Of a stretch of DNA of 64,000 nucleotides, positions 53,753-63,262 are shown in pieces. How positions within the stretch are numbered: position 1 is the first letter of the stretch; every line of letters starts with the position of its first letter. The notes under the pieces were generated by a model. That model was not told the DNA's origin and ran no database searches. It saw nothing but the letters and a program-made list of their open reading frames with translations. The DNA is from Prionace glauca (Eukaryota > Chordata > Chondrichthyes > Carcharhiniformes > Carcharhinidae), in NCBI GenBank assembly GCA_037974335.1, contig CM075760.1, forward strand, positions 28,534,402 to 28,598,401, written 5' to 3'. A program made the position numbers and the translations under genes.

Positions 53753-54222
53753 ATGCGTTTAAAAGGTCTCTCTGCAGTGTGAACTAGTTGGTGTCTAAAC
53801 AGATGTGATGAATTAGTGAATCCTTTCCCACATTCAGTGCAAATGAGTGTCCTCTCTCCACTGTGAACAAGCTGCGGTCTCAGCAGTTTGGTTGAATTCG
53901 TGAAGGTCTTCCCAAACTCAGTGCCGGTAAATGGCCTCTCCCCAGTGTGAACAAGCTGGTGTCTCAGCAGTTTGGTTGAATTTGTGAAGCTCTTCCCAAA
54001 CTCGATGCAGGTAAATGGCCTCTCCCCAATGTGAACGAGCTGGTGTCTCAGCAGTTTGGCTGAATTTGCAAAGCTCTTCCCACATTTGGTGCAGGTTAAT
54101 GGCCTCTCCCCATTGTGAATGCACCGATGAGTTTGCAGCATAACTGAGTAACTGAATCCCTTCCCACCGTGCTTACATTTCCACAGTTTCTCCTTGGTGT
54201 GGGTGTCCTTGTGTCTCTCCAA
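53753..54222 (-). pseudogene. C2H2 zinc-finger gene fragment (duplicate copy 2)
   Basis: Minus-strand frame with the same finger units as 22619-23037 plus one extra 84-bp finger unit. Metal ligands are lost in several units (CIEFGKSF, GTEFGKTF, LLRPQLVH). It has no start exon and is interrupted on its 3' side by the CR1 insertion. Confidence 0.75.
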
Positions 54223-54259
54223 GTTCTACAATCAGATGAAACCTCATTCACACACACTA

Positions 54260-54896
54260 ATCCCATTTTTGAGTAATTGGTTAATAATCTTGAATGCTAT
54301 GGTGTTTCACATGCTTTTCTAAATGCTTCTTATATAATATGAGGATTCCTGCCTCTTTCAAGACAGTGAGTTCCAGATTCCCACCACCCTCTGAGTGAAA
54401 GTTGTTTCCTTCATTCCACTCTAAATCTCCTGCCCCTTCACTTAAATCTATCCCCCTGGTTATTGACCCTTCTACTAAGGGAAAAGTTCCTTCCAATTCA
54501 CCTGATCTATGTTCCTGATAATCTTGTACACCTCAGTCAGGACACCTCTCAGCCTTCTCTGCTCCAGGGAAAGCAACCCCCGCCTAACCAAACTCTCTTC
54601 ATAGTTGAAATGGTCCAGCCCAGGCAACATCCTGGTGAATCTCGTCTGCATTCTCTGGTGCAATCACATCCTTCCTATAGTGTTCAAAACAGAACAGCGC
54701 ACAGGGCCTGAGTTATGGCCTAACAAGTGTTTTATACAGAGCTATCATAACCACCTTAACTCCCCATCCTACTGGCTTCAGTGATAATTGGGAATGCTCC
54801 GCAATATCCCTCTGGTCCTCTGTATTCCCTAGCCTTGTCCTCCCAAAATTCATCACTTCATACTTTTCAGGGTTAAATTCCATTTGCCACTGTTCC
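54260..54896 (-). mobile_element. CR1 LINE fragment, minus strand (copy 2)
   Basis: Equivalent of 23075-23707. After 54896 sequence continues with more CR1-like code (54713-54973, minus: RWEEQWQMEFNPEKYEVMNFGR), which copy 1 lacks. The duplication boundary therefore lies inside this LINE. Confidence 0.75.
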
Positions 54897-54974
54897 TCCC
54901 ATCTGACCAGTCTGTTTCTTTGACCCTGTAATATAAGGTTGTCTTCCTCGCTATTTACCATACCACCAATCACA

Positions 54975-55480
54975 ATCTATTCAATTCTATCACACTACCG
55001 TCCCTGCTTTCTGTACCTACATTGTCCTTCCACACAGTGAACATTCATACAAAATACTCATTTAATACTTCAAATACATCTTTTGGCTCCACGTCCAGGC
55101 TGCTGAATGGGCAATTGATTCCTAACCTACTAACTTACTTTTTCCCTGATGACCTTCTTACCCTTAAAACATTTAGAAAACATCTTGTAGTTTCTTTCCT
55201 TCTCTGTCACCTCTCTGACTCATCAATAAGACATTGGGACTCAGAGGGTTGATGCAGTTTGATAGACATGTTGTCTCCATTCTGAACAATGGAGAACAAG
55301 CTCCTCGCACTCATTGACAATCTTGCCCCTTACAAAGATGGCGATCATCCATGCGCACTGCCGCACATTGCCCTCAATAAAGATGGAGGTCGTTAACTCA
55401 TGGGCCGATCTCAGGGATCTTTGACCCGCTCGATGCAAATGGGGTAACCGGATAATTTTGGGGGGTGTTTACAAATCGCA
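54975..55480. other. Unannotated spacer
   Basis: No gene supported. Confidence 0.4.
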
Positions 55481-56175
55481 CAACTGTTTATGAAACCCTC
55501 CCGTCCATTCGCCCGTTCCATTGTACCCACCGATCGGCGATTTCGCTTACAAATTACAGATCCTAGGTAATAAGCAATCGCTGTCGCCATTACACGTACT
55601 GCGCATGCTTCAGTCGAAGCCCCTCTTTCACCCTGATTGGTTGGAGGACCAGCTGCTCCACTGAAGTCCTCCAGATCCGCCCCCTCCTCCTATTGGTCCG
55701 GAGTTGCTGTCAATCACTCTCCCCAGGGGCCTTGCGATCTGGGACATGCGCAGTCCGGCTGATGCGGTTGGACACTCGGTCTGAATGTGGAGCATGCGCA
55801 TTTCATTTGTTCGCCTGGGGAGCGAGAGTCCTTTGTCCCGGAGAAGCGGAGTCAGCGTTCGGCGGTGGCTGGGAGGGACTGGAAACACTTTGTGGACCCG
55901 CAAACCCTTCAGAATCATTGTCAGCTCCCTGGTTTGCAGCTGCGCGGCTTCTCCCTCCCTCCCGGGAACAGACCCAGGTTAACGGCCCCATCCTGGCTCA
56001 GCCACTGGAGGATGGTTCACATCAGAGGATGGGGGAGGGGGACAATAAATAAGAGATTACACTTTGGCCTCAAATCAATGAGGACTCTGATCTCTGGGAA
56101 GAAAGGAAACCCTGGGAGGATTCACAAACACCCGCTGGAGGACCCAACATCCCCAATAAGAAACTCTCTGCAGTG
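55481..56175 (+). promoter_or_regulatory. Possible promoter/first-exon region of a zinc-finger gene
   Basis: This is the most CpG-dense stretch of the right half (55600-55990). It contains an inverted CCAAT (tgattggttg near 55635) and GC-rich exon-like sequence. It lies upstream of the zinc-finger exons in the same orientation. No coding frame is claimed. The link to the downstream exons is inferred. Confidence 0.35.
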
Positions 56176-56218
56176 ACCAGGAGAGAAAATAATTGATTGA
56201 TTTTTATTTTCACTCTTT
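56168..56218 (+). repeat. Direct repeat, left copy
   Basis: A stretch ending in 'ttgatttttattttcactct' is repeated at 57214-57257, flanking the broken zinc-finger exon. Over 30 bases are identical. Confidence 0.85.
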
Positions 56219-56744
56219 ACAAAAGAGAACTGAACCCAGGCAGAATAGAGAGTGGGAGAAAAGATCTGTGAAGATATTTCACACTGGGCTTCCCAAGCTG
56301 AGCAACTCTCTCAAAGAAAATGAAAGAACATCCTTCATGAGTCTGTTGGAGCAGGTGAGCAGTATTGTGTGCGGTGCTGCTAGAAATGTGTGGGTGGGCA
56401 GGGGCTTGTTGGCACCTAGAACAGTTGGAAGAGGGTGCTGCACAGATCCATCTTACACCCATATGCCATACAGCACCCATACACCATGCAGCTTGGGACA
56501 CTGGACTCGAACACGCAACAGTCCACTGAAATATGAAATAGTTGGCCAATGAGGGAGTTGGTTGCAGGACAGGGAGGAGGGAAAGTGTGCAGGATGAGGA
56601 TTTACTGCTTTACTGTTCCACAGAAAGTAGAAATGTCTTCTGAATTTTGATCCTGTCTGACAATGATGATGTTTCTAAACTCCTTTTACAGAATATTTGA
56701 AATATACACACATTAACTGATTCAGCCAGGAGAGACACAAGGAC

Positions 56745-57168
56745 ATCTGCACCATAGAGAACCCATGGAAATGTGGGGAATGTGGGAAGGAATTCAGTTC
56801 TCCATCCTAGCTGGATGCACATCAGCGCAGTCACACTGGGAAGACTCTGTTCATCTGCACCGCGTGTGGGAAGAGTTTTAGTCGAATGTTCAACCTTTGT
56901 ACTCATCAGCGACTTCACACTGGGGAGCGGCCATTCACCTGCTCTGTGTGTATGAAGGGATTCAGCAATTCATCTCACCTGCTGAAACACAAGGGTGCTC
57001 AGACTGGGGAAAGGCCTTTCACCTGCTCTGTGTGTGGGAAGGGATTCACAAACTCATCTGATCTCCTGATGCACCAGCGAGTTCACACCGGGGAGAAGCC
57101 TGCTCTATATGTGGGAACAGATTCACTCAGTCACAAAACCTAATGAGACACCAGCGAGTCCACAAGTC
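56745..57168 (+). pseudogene. C2H2 zinc-finger exon, broken
   Basis: About five finger units are readable: WKCGECGKEFSS then a stop (TAG at about 56808), [69 protein letters not shown], and a last unit that leaves frame before '[13 protein letters not shown]'. It lacks an N-terminal start. A nuclear DNA-binding protein fragment, related to the intact gene at 59.2 kb, and no longer coding. Confidence 0.8.
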
Positions 57169-57213
57169 TTCTGGAGGCAGATTCTCCAGTTATTGAACAG
57201 GTAATCACATCCT

Positions 57214-57257
57214 GCACTGACCAGAAAATAATTGATTGATTTTTATTTTCACTCTTT
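57214..57257 (+). repeat. Direct repeat, right copy
   Basis: Matches 56168-56218, including 'ctgca-tgaccag' at its left side. Confidence 0.85.
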
Positions 57258-57264
57258 TGTGTTT

Positions 57265-57840
57265 CTGCTGCTGTTAGTAACTGCTGTAACCAGCTTGAGT
57301 TAACAATCAGGTATTTGTTCAAGTTCAGATAGACTAATGGATTGACCAGGGTCTAATTGAATAACACGGCTGACTTGAAGGGCTGAATAACCTATTCCAT
57401 TTCCTGAATAGTCTCTCCACAGGGTTCTCCTACTGTTTAACTCTGCTCCATCGCTGGTTCCTGGTGAAGTGTCTTCTCTCCAGTTAAGAACAAAGAAAAG
57501 TACAGCACAGGAACAGGCTTTCCATTTATCAGCTGGTGTTTCATTCAGCTGTGGTGTGTTTGTGCTGTTAATAACCCTATAACCAGCTGGAGTTAACTGT
57601 TCAGGTATTTGTTCTTCAAGTTCAGAAAGATGCCAGGTCAGCCAGAGTCTAACTGAATGACAGAACAGACTCAAAAGGCTGAATGAGTTACTCCATTTCC
57701 TGTGTTGCTCCCCCCCGCGACCCACCCCACCCCCCCCAGGCCACTCTCTAACTCTGCTCCACTGCTGGTTTCTAGTGAAATGTCTTTCCCCCCCCAGTTC
57801 TCCTATCACTTTCCATTCTTCAGCTGGTGTTTGAGTCCAA
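57265..57840 (+). repeat. Tandem duplication of about 280 bp
   Basis: Unit 1 (about 57265-57540) and unit 2 (about 57563-57840) share in order 'accagctngagttaac', 'caggtatttgttc', 'gggtctaattgaat' or 'agagtctaactgaat', 'ttccatttcctg', 'aactctgctcca' and 'cagctggtgttt'. It lies downstream of the broken zinc-finger exon. No coding potential. Confidence 0.75.
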
Positions 57841-58089
57841 GTTTATTGGGAACAGGAGGAAATCATTTATCCCCCTTGAGCCTGTTCTCTTACTGACTGC
57901 GGTCACAGCTGGTCTGTGTCCAAACTTCATTTACCTAGATATTATTTTAATCCTGATTTCCCCAGTCTGTTACAATGTGATTTAAAACTAACTTTCATTT
58001 AGATCTTTAATGTAGGACCTTTAATGTAGGAGAGCGTCCCAAGATGAATCTCAGAAACATCAACTGACAGAATTGGACAGAACATAACA
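57841..58089. other. Unannotated spacer
   Basis: No feature recognised. Confidence 0.4.
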
Positions 58090-58370
58090 CTGAGAAGGAT
58101 GTGATTGTACTAGAAAGAGTGCAGAGGAGAGTCACCAACATGTTGCCTGGGCTGGAGTGTTGGGAAGGTGATTTATTATCTAAATGGGGAGAGATTTTGG
58201 GATGCTCCAGTGTAGAAGGATCTGGGTGTCCTCATTCACCAGTCACAGAAAAGTAGCAGGCAGGTACAGCAGATTATAAAGAAAGTGAATGGAATGTTGT
58301 CATCCAGACTTGAAACATTGACAGAGGTGAAAGACCCAATGGATCGAATGGCCTACTCCTAATTCTTGAG
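58090..58370 (+). mobile_element. CR1 LINE remnant, rearranged
   Basis: Pieces of a CR1: 'agaaagagtgcagaggagag', 'gatctgggtgtcctcattca' and 'aatggatcgaatggcctact'. Order and spacing are scrambled, so it is an old mosaic. Confidence 0.6.
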
Positions 58371-59194
58371 GTGAAATATGTCACTGTGGTTGTGAACATT
58401 CATGTTCAGCCTCAGACTATTACCAGGGAGAGAGGTGGAGTTGGTGGCTGGGGAGTAAAATTTGTAGCAAAGACTGAACCCAATGGCTTCAGTCTTCCCA
58501 ATATATAAAATATCTGTTCATCCAGTACTGATGTCAGACAGTCAGGACAATGTGTTTAACGTTTTTTAAAAAGTTTGTTTATTCATGTCACAAGTAGGCT
58601 GATATTAACATTGCAATGAAGTTACTGTGATAATCCCTAAATGTGCGAGACTTAAAGGTGAATTTAGAGATGTTCATACACACTTGTGATCCTGGTTCTT
58701 CCAGTTGGTGGAAGTTGAGGGTTTGGGAGATTCTGTCAGAGCTGCAGCTGAGTTATAGATGTGTAAAATTCCTCTCCCGCCATCACCTGCACCTCCCCCT
58801 GCACAACCTCACCTCTTGCATTGCCCCCATTCTCTCCCACTGTCTTGTACTCTCCTTATGTAGAGGCCTGAGTCTGTCCAGACCCAGACAGGGTGGTACA
58901 TTCCCTTCCCTGAAGGACATTAGTGAATCAATTGGGTTTTTATGATAATCCAGCACTGTTCATAGTCACTTTTTCCTAGTGTCAGACAAATTACCAGGTT
59001 CATTCAGCTCAATTTCACAAGCTGCCTTTGTGTTTTTGTGGGTTCTCTCTAACTCCTGTTTCTTTGTTTTAAATCAATTTCACAGGGTTTTAGAAGAGGA
59101 GAATTTGCAGTCGGGAAACTGAAACCAAACATCATACCAGGAGCTGACAGAGGCGTATAATTTATCGTAACCTGAATATCATTGAATTTTAAAC
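58371..59194. other. Intron-like region upstream of the zinc-finger exon
   Basis: A SINE end lies at about 58560-58640 (minus strand, same end as 43.7 kb). An acceptor-like 'ttttaaatcaatttcacag' at 59068-59086 marks the probable start of the terminal exon, whose first about 108 bp would be 5' untranslated. Confidence 0.55.
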
Positions 59195-60232
59195 ATGGAA
59201 AGAGAAAGCACTGTTCACAGTGAGGAGAAACCATACACGTGTTGTATGTGTGGACGAGGCTTCAGTCGATCATCTGGCCTGTTGAGACACAAGCGCAGTC
59301 ACAGTGGGGAGAAGCTGTGGAAATGTGGGGATTGTGGGAAGGCATTTAGTTACCCATCTGACCTGGAAACTCATCGACGCAGTCACACCGGGGAGAGACC
59401 ATTCACCTGCCCTCAGTGTGGGAAGGGTTTCACTCAGTCATCCAGTCTGTTAAAACACCAGCGAGATCACACTGGAGAGAGACCATTCACATGTTCTGAT
59501 TGTGGGAAGGGATTCACTCAGTTATCCAATCTGTTAGGACACCAACGTGGTCACACTGGGGAAAGGCCATTCACCTGCTCTGTGTGTTGGAAGGGATTCA
59601 CTCAGTCATCCCACCTGATGATACATCAGCGAGTTCACAGTGGGGAGAGATCATTTACCTGCTCCGATTGTGGGAATGGATTCATTCAGTTATCTGATCT
59701 GCTGAAACACCAGCGAATCCACACTGGGGAGAAACCATTTACCTGCTATGTGTGTGGGAAGGGATTCACTCAGTCATCTCACCTACTAAAACATCAGCGA
59801 GTTCACACTGATGAGAGACCTTTTAAATGCCTGAACTGTGAGAAGTGCTTTAAAAGTTCTGTGGAACTGACATCCCATCAGCGGGTTCACTCTGACCAGA
59901 GACCATTTAAATGCCTGGATTGTGGGAAGTGCTTTAAAAGTTCTGGGGAACTGGTGACCCATCAACGTGTTCACACTGACGAGAGACCATTCAGATGCTC
60001 TCACTGTGGGACTGGATTCAGGAAATCATCTCAGCTCACTGTACACCAGAGAATTCACACTGGGGAGAGGCCGCTCACCTGCTCTGAGTGTGGGAAGGGA
60101 TTCAATCATTCATCCAATCTGCTGAAACACCGGCGCATTCACACCGGGGAGAAACCGTTCTCCTGCTCTGTGTGTGGGAGGGGATTCACTCAGTCATCCC
60201 ATCTGCTGAGACACCAACGAGGCCACAAGTAA
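59195..60232 (+). CDS. C2H2 zinc-finger protein with 12 fingers, intact terminal exon
   Basis: ATG at 59195 opens 345 codons to a TAA. Twelve C2H2 fingers follow at 28-residue spacing from residue about 16, with TGEKPF/TGERPF-type linkers. All metal ligands are present, from [21 protein letters not shown] to [21 protein letters not shown]. Linkers between fingers 7 and 10 are HTDERPF or HSDQRPF, and fingers 8 and 9 ([24 protein letters not shown]) form a diverged internal pair. There is no KRAB, SCAN or BTB domain in this exon. A nuclear sequence-specific DNA-binding role is expected from the family, but the target is unknown. Upstream exons were not identified. Confidence 0.92.
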   Translation: MERESTVHSEEKPYTCCMCGRGFSRSSGLLRHKRSHSGEKLWKCGDCGKAFSYPSDLETHRRSHTGERPFTCPQCGKGFTQSSSLLKHQRDHTGERPFTCSDCGKGFTQLSNLLGHQRGHTGERPFTCSVCWKGFTQSSHLMIHQRVHSGERSFTCSDCGNGFIQLSDLLKHQRIHTGEKPFTCYVCGKGFTQSSHLLKHQRVHTDERPFKCLNCEKCFKSSVELTSHQRVHSDQRPFKCLDCGKCFKSSGELVTHQRVHTDERPFRCSHCGTGFRKSSQLTVHQRIHTGERPLTCSECGKGFNHSSNLLKHRRIHTGEKPFSCSVCGRGFTQSSHLLRHQRGHK

Positions 60233-60300
60233 CTATAGTGATTGGGTTTTGCTGTTAATAACCTGAATATCATTCACTGGAGTCTGGTACTGCTGATGTT

Positions 60301-60306
60301 AATAAA
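60301..60306 (+). terminator. Polyadenylation signal of the zinc-finger gene
   Basis: AATAAA 69 bp after the stop. A second AATAAA is at 60348-60353. Confidence 0.6.
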
Positions 60307-60353
60307 CACCAGCCGCTTACAGGTGTAAATATTCTGGATAAGAGTCAAATAAA

Positions 60354-60939
60354 TCAGCTTTGTGTTAAACACAGTGTGTTGCGTCTTTTGAATATCACTA
60401 ACAGAAGTTAATTCCTTTTGAAGGGTTCTCCCACTCCCCATCTCCTCCATCCTCACTTCCAATAAGTGTGAGGAGCTCCATCGCAGTTTATTTTTTTTAC
60501 AGGACTCGAGCTGTGAGACAGGATCCACAGCAGCTGTCCCCTTGAATGAAGTTATTGGAAATGCCAAGAGCACCCTTGCTTTTCTCGGTTCCCATCCCCT
60601 TCCCTCCCTTCCTCCCCGGCAGCACTGAGCCTTTCCTAGTGCACGTTTCACACTGCCCATTAATCAGCCAGCCAGCATGAAATCACTTTCCAAGACCGAT
60701 TTCCAGGGCTGATTGGACCCGCTTCCAGGCACTCCCATGTGAGTGTACCCAACGGATGAAAAATTCAGGCCATTGTGTCAGATTTAATAACAGGATGAGT
60801 TTGTGACCACATATCCATCCCATCACTGATTCCAAATATTTCAATCTCCACAATGTCCACAGTCTCCACCCCACCCCAGCTCATCTGTTACCGTTAGTCT
60901 TGATGATTCCAATATAATTCTGAGCAGCCTCTCACATTC
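60354..60939. other. Unannotated spacer
   Basis: No gene or repeat recognised. Confidence 0.4.
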
Positions 60940-61175
60940 ACTCCACTCCCCACATCAAAATCTGATGTCATCCAAAAAAACTCTGCCGCCCATCTGCTTT
61001 CTCACGCCAAATCCTATTTATCCATCTTCCCCCACTCCTGCCTTGCTTACTGACCTACATGGGCTTTAAGCCAAGTCATGCCTCGATTTTAAAATTCACA
61101 TCCTTATTTACGAATTCCTCCATGACTTTATCCTTCCTGATTTCAGTAATCTCCAATTTCACAATTCTCTGAAAT

Positions 61176-61381
61176 CATAGCATCCCTTCAGTGCAGAAGG
61201 AGGCCATTCGACCCATCAAGTTTGCACTGTTAACAATCCCATGCAAGCCTTATCCTTGTAACCTCACACAATCCCCCTGACACACAGAGGCAGTCCCATC
61301 CAGTCCTGTCCCATAACCCCAAGTATTTACTCTGCTAATTCCTCTAATGTACACATCTTGAGACACTAAAGGGCAATTTAT
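61176..61381 (-). mobile_element. HE1-type SINE nested in L2 (first)
   Basis: Minus strand HE1 3' part. On the plus strand: 'gaaggaggccattcgaccca', 'cccctgacacacagaggcag', 'gacactaaagggcaattta'. The head is missing. Confidence 0.85.
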
Positions 61382-61574
61382 CTTGGCCCCTCGAGATCTG
61401 CACTCTTCTCATTCTGGCCTCTTGAGCATCCCTGATTTTAATTATTCCACCATTGGTGGCAGGGTTTGGGTGCAAAACTCTGAAATTCCCTCTCAGAACT
61501 GTCCATCTCTCTCTCCTGATTCAAGATCTGTCTCTCCATTCAGGTTTTTCCCATCTATCCTAATATTGTAGTCT

Positions 61575-61895
61575 TATCGCTCATAGAATCCCTACAGTGC
61601 ACAAAAGACTATTTGGCTTCTCGAGTCTGTACCAACATTCTGACAGAATCTTACCCAGAACCTCTCCCGCATCCTATCCCTGCATTTACCATTTCTAATC
61701 CATCTAACCTGCACAGCTTGGGGCACTAAGGGGGCAGTTTAGTACATTCAATCTACCTAACCTGCACATGGGAGGAAACCGGAGCATCCAAAGGAAACCT
61801 ACGCAGACGTAGGGAGAACGTGCAAACTCCAGACAGATAGTCACCCAAGGCCTGGTACTGTGAAGCAACAATGCAAACCACCAATGCTATTTTTT
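61575..61895 (-). mobile_element. HE1-type SINE nested in L2 (second)
   Basis: Longer minus-strand HE1. On the plus strand: 'tcatagaatccctacagtgc' through 'gcactaagggggcagtttag' to 'gggagaacgtgcaaactcc' and a damaged tRNA-like head near 61885. Confidence 0.85.
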
Positions 61896-62023
61896 TTATT
61901 GAAGTCCTCTGAAATACCTTGGGATGGTTTCTTTCCCACTATTTTCATTCCAGATCTATCAGTAATGGATTTGCTGCATCTGGAACAAAACTGTTTTCAT
62001 CACTAAGGCTCCGCTATGATGTA

Positions 62024-62325
62024 ATAGTGGTCACACTGGGGAGAGGCCATTCACCTGCTCTGTGTGTTGGAAGGGATTCAGTCATCCCACCTGATAATAC
62101 ATCAGCGAGTTCACACTGGGGAGAGATCATTTACCTGCTCCGATTGTGGGAATGGATTCATTCAGTTATCTGATCTGCTGAAATACCAGCGAATCCACAT
62201 TGGGGAGAAACCATTTACCTGCTGTGTGTGGGGGAAGGGATTCACTCAGTCATCCCACCTACTGAAACATCAGCGAGTTCACACTAATGAGAAACCTTTT
62301 AAATGCCTGAACTGTGAGAAGTTTT
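62024..62325 (+). pseudogene. Partial copy of the 12-finger exon (fingers 4-8)
   Basis: Nearly identical to 59550-59855: end of finger 4, a finger-5 unit with a small deletion, then [46 protein letters not shown] and KCLNCEKFF, after which similarity stops at 62325. Ligand losses (C-to-W in CCVWGKGF) and lack of a start show it is not a gene. It is a recent partial duplication of the neighbouring gene. Confidence 0.88.
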
Positions 62326-62494
62326 TTCTCATGTCCCCTCTACCCCTACTGCCACTTATCTTGAATCTGTGTCCCCTGATCCAAGAAACATCTGCACACA
62401 CACATTGGTATCCCAAAATAATGGGTCCAAGTGCTGTCTAAGACAGTCCACTCAAATTTTCAAGTGATATTAAGGTGGTCTCGATGTGAAGATG

Positions 62495-62710
62495 TTTGCT
62501 TATCTCTCTCGTGGGTTCTCGCTCACTCTCTTTTTTCTGTTTTAAATCAACTTCACAGGGAATTGAGAGAGGTGTATTGCAGTTGGGAATTCCATCCAAG
62601 CATCACATCAAAATCTGACAGAGTTGTTAGTTTATCATAACCTGAATATTATTGGATTTTGAACATGGAAGAAAAAAACACCATTTACAGTAGAGAGTGG
62701 TTCCGATAGT
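62495..62710 (+). pseudogene. Copy of the start of a zinc-finger terminal exon
   Basis: Matches 59030-59225: acceptor-like 'taaatcaacttcacag', 'taacctgaatattattgga', then an ATG at 62665 giving MEEKNTIYSREWFR and a stop. Similarity ends there, so the fingers are missing. It lies downstream of the finger copy, in inverted order relative to the parent gene. Confidence 0.8.
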
Positions 62711-62861
62711 CTGGCTACTACCTGAAGGAAGAAACTATCAGATTCAGTTTTGTTTTTAAGTTCATAAGCAAGAATACAAACCTCTCCAAGAGAAAACTAT
62801 CAATTAATTACTTGTCTCATCTTCAAACTAACTTCCTAACTTCCACTAGAATGTACGCGGA

Positions 62862-63262
62862 TATAAGAACATAAGAAATAGGAGCAGGAGTAGGCCATCT
62901 GGCCCTTCGAGCCTGCCCCGCCATTCAATAAGATCATGGCTGATCTGTCGTGGCTCAGTTCCACTTTCCCGCCCTCTCCCCATAACCCTTAATCCCTTCT
63001 CTTATCAAAAACCCATCAACCCGTTTCTTAAAAATATTTAGCGAGGCAGCCTCCACCACTTCAACGGGCAGAGAATTCCAGAGATTCACCACCCTTTGAG
63101 TGAAGAAGTTCCTCCTCAACTCTGTTCTAAACCTCCCCTTTACCTTGAGGCTGTGCCCCCTAGTCCTACTGTCTTTTTTGAGCGGGAAGAGTCTCTCCAC
63201 CTCTATCCTATCCATCCCATTCATCATCTTATACGTCTCAATGAGATCTCCCCTCATTCTTC
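62862..63262 (-). mobile_element. CR1 LINE 3' end (family A)
   Basis: Minus-strand frame 62955-63257 (RGDLIETYKMMNGMDRIEVERL to REGIKGYGERAG) is open and very like the copies at 34.2 and 53.4 kb. 5'-truncated, with one TTCTTATG tail unit. Confidence 0.92.

Larger units (their letters stand above)
49411..54896 (+). repeat. Direct segmental duplication, copy 2
   Basis: Partner of 18396-23707. It lacks the HE1 SINE present in copy 1 and has a CR1 insertion (53376-53752) that copy 1 lacks. Both V segments, the CR1 remnants and the zinc-finger fragment are in the same order and orientation. Confidence 0.92.
60940..61925 (+). mobile_element. L2-type LINE 3' end split by two HE1 SINEs
   Basis: The L2-like pieces are 60940-61170 ('gcctcgattttaaaattcac'), 61383-61563 ('gagatctgcactcttctcat', 'ttccaccattggtggcaggg') and about 61896-61925 ('ttgggatggttt', like the L2 end). 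Two minus-strand HE1 copies occupy the gaps between them. Confidence 0.8.

Noticed and set aside
55628-56176. Several overlapping open frames in the GC-rich region
   Set aside because: GC-rich composition keeps frames open. None continues into the zinc-finger frame by a visible splice pair, so only a promoter/exon region is noted.
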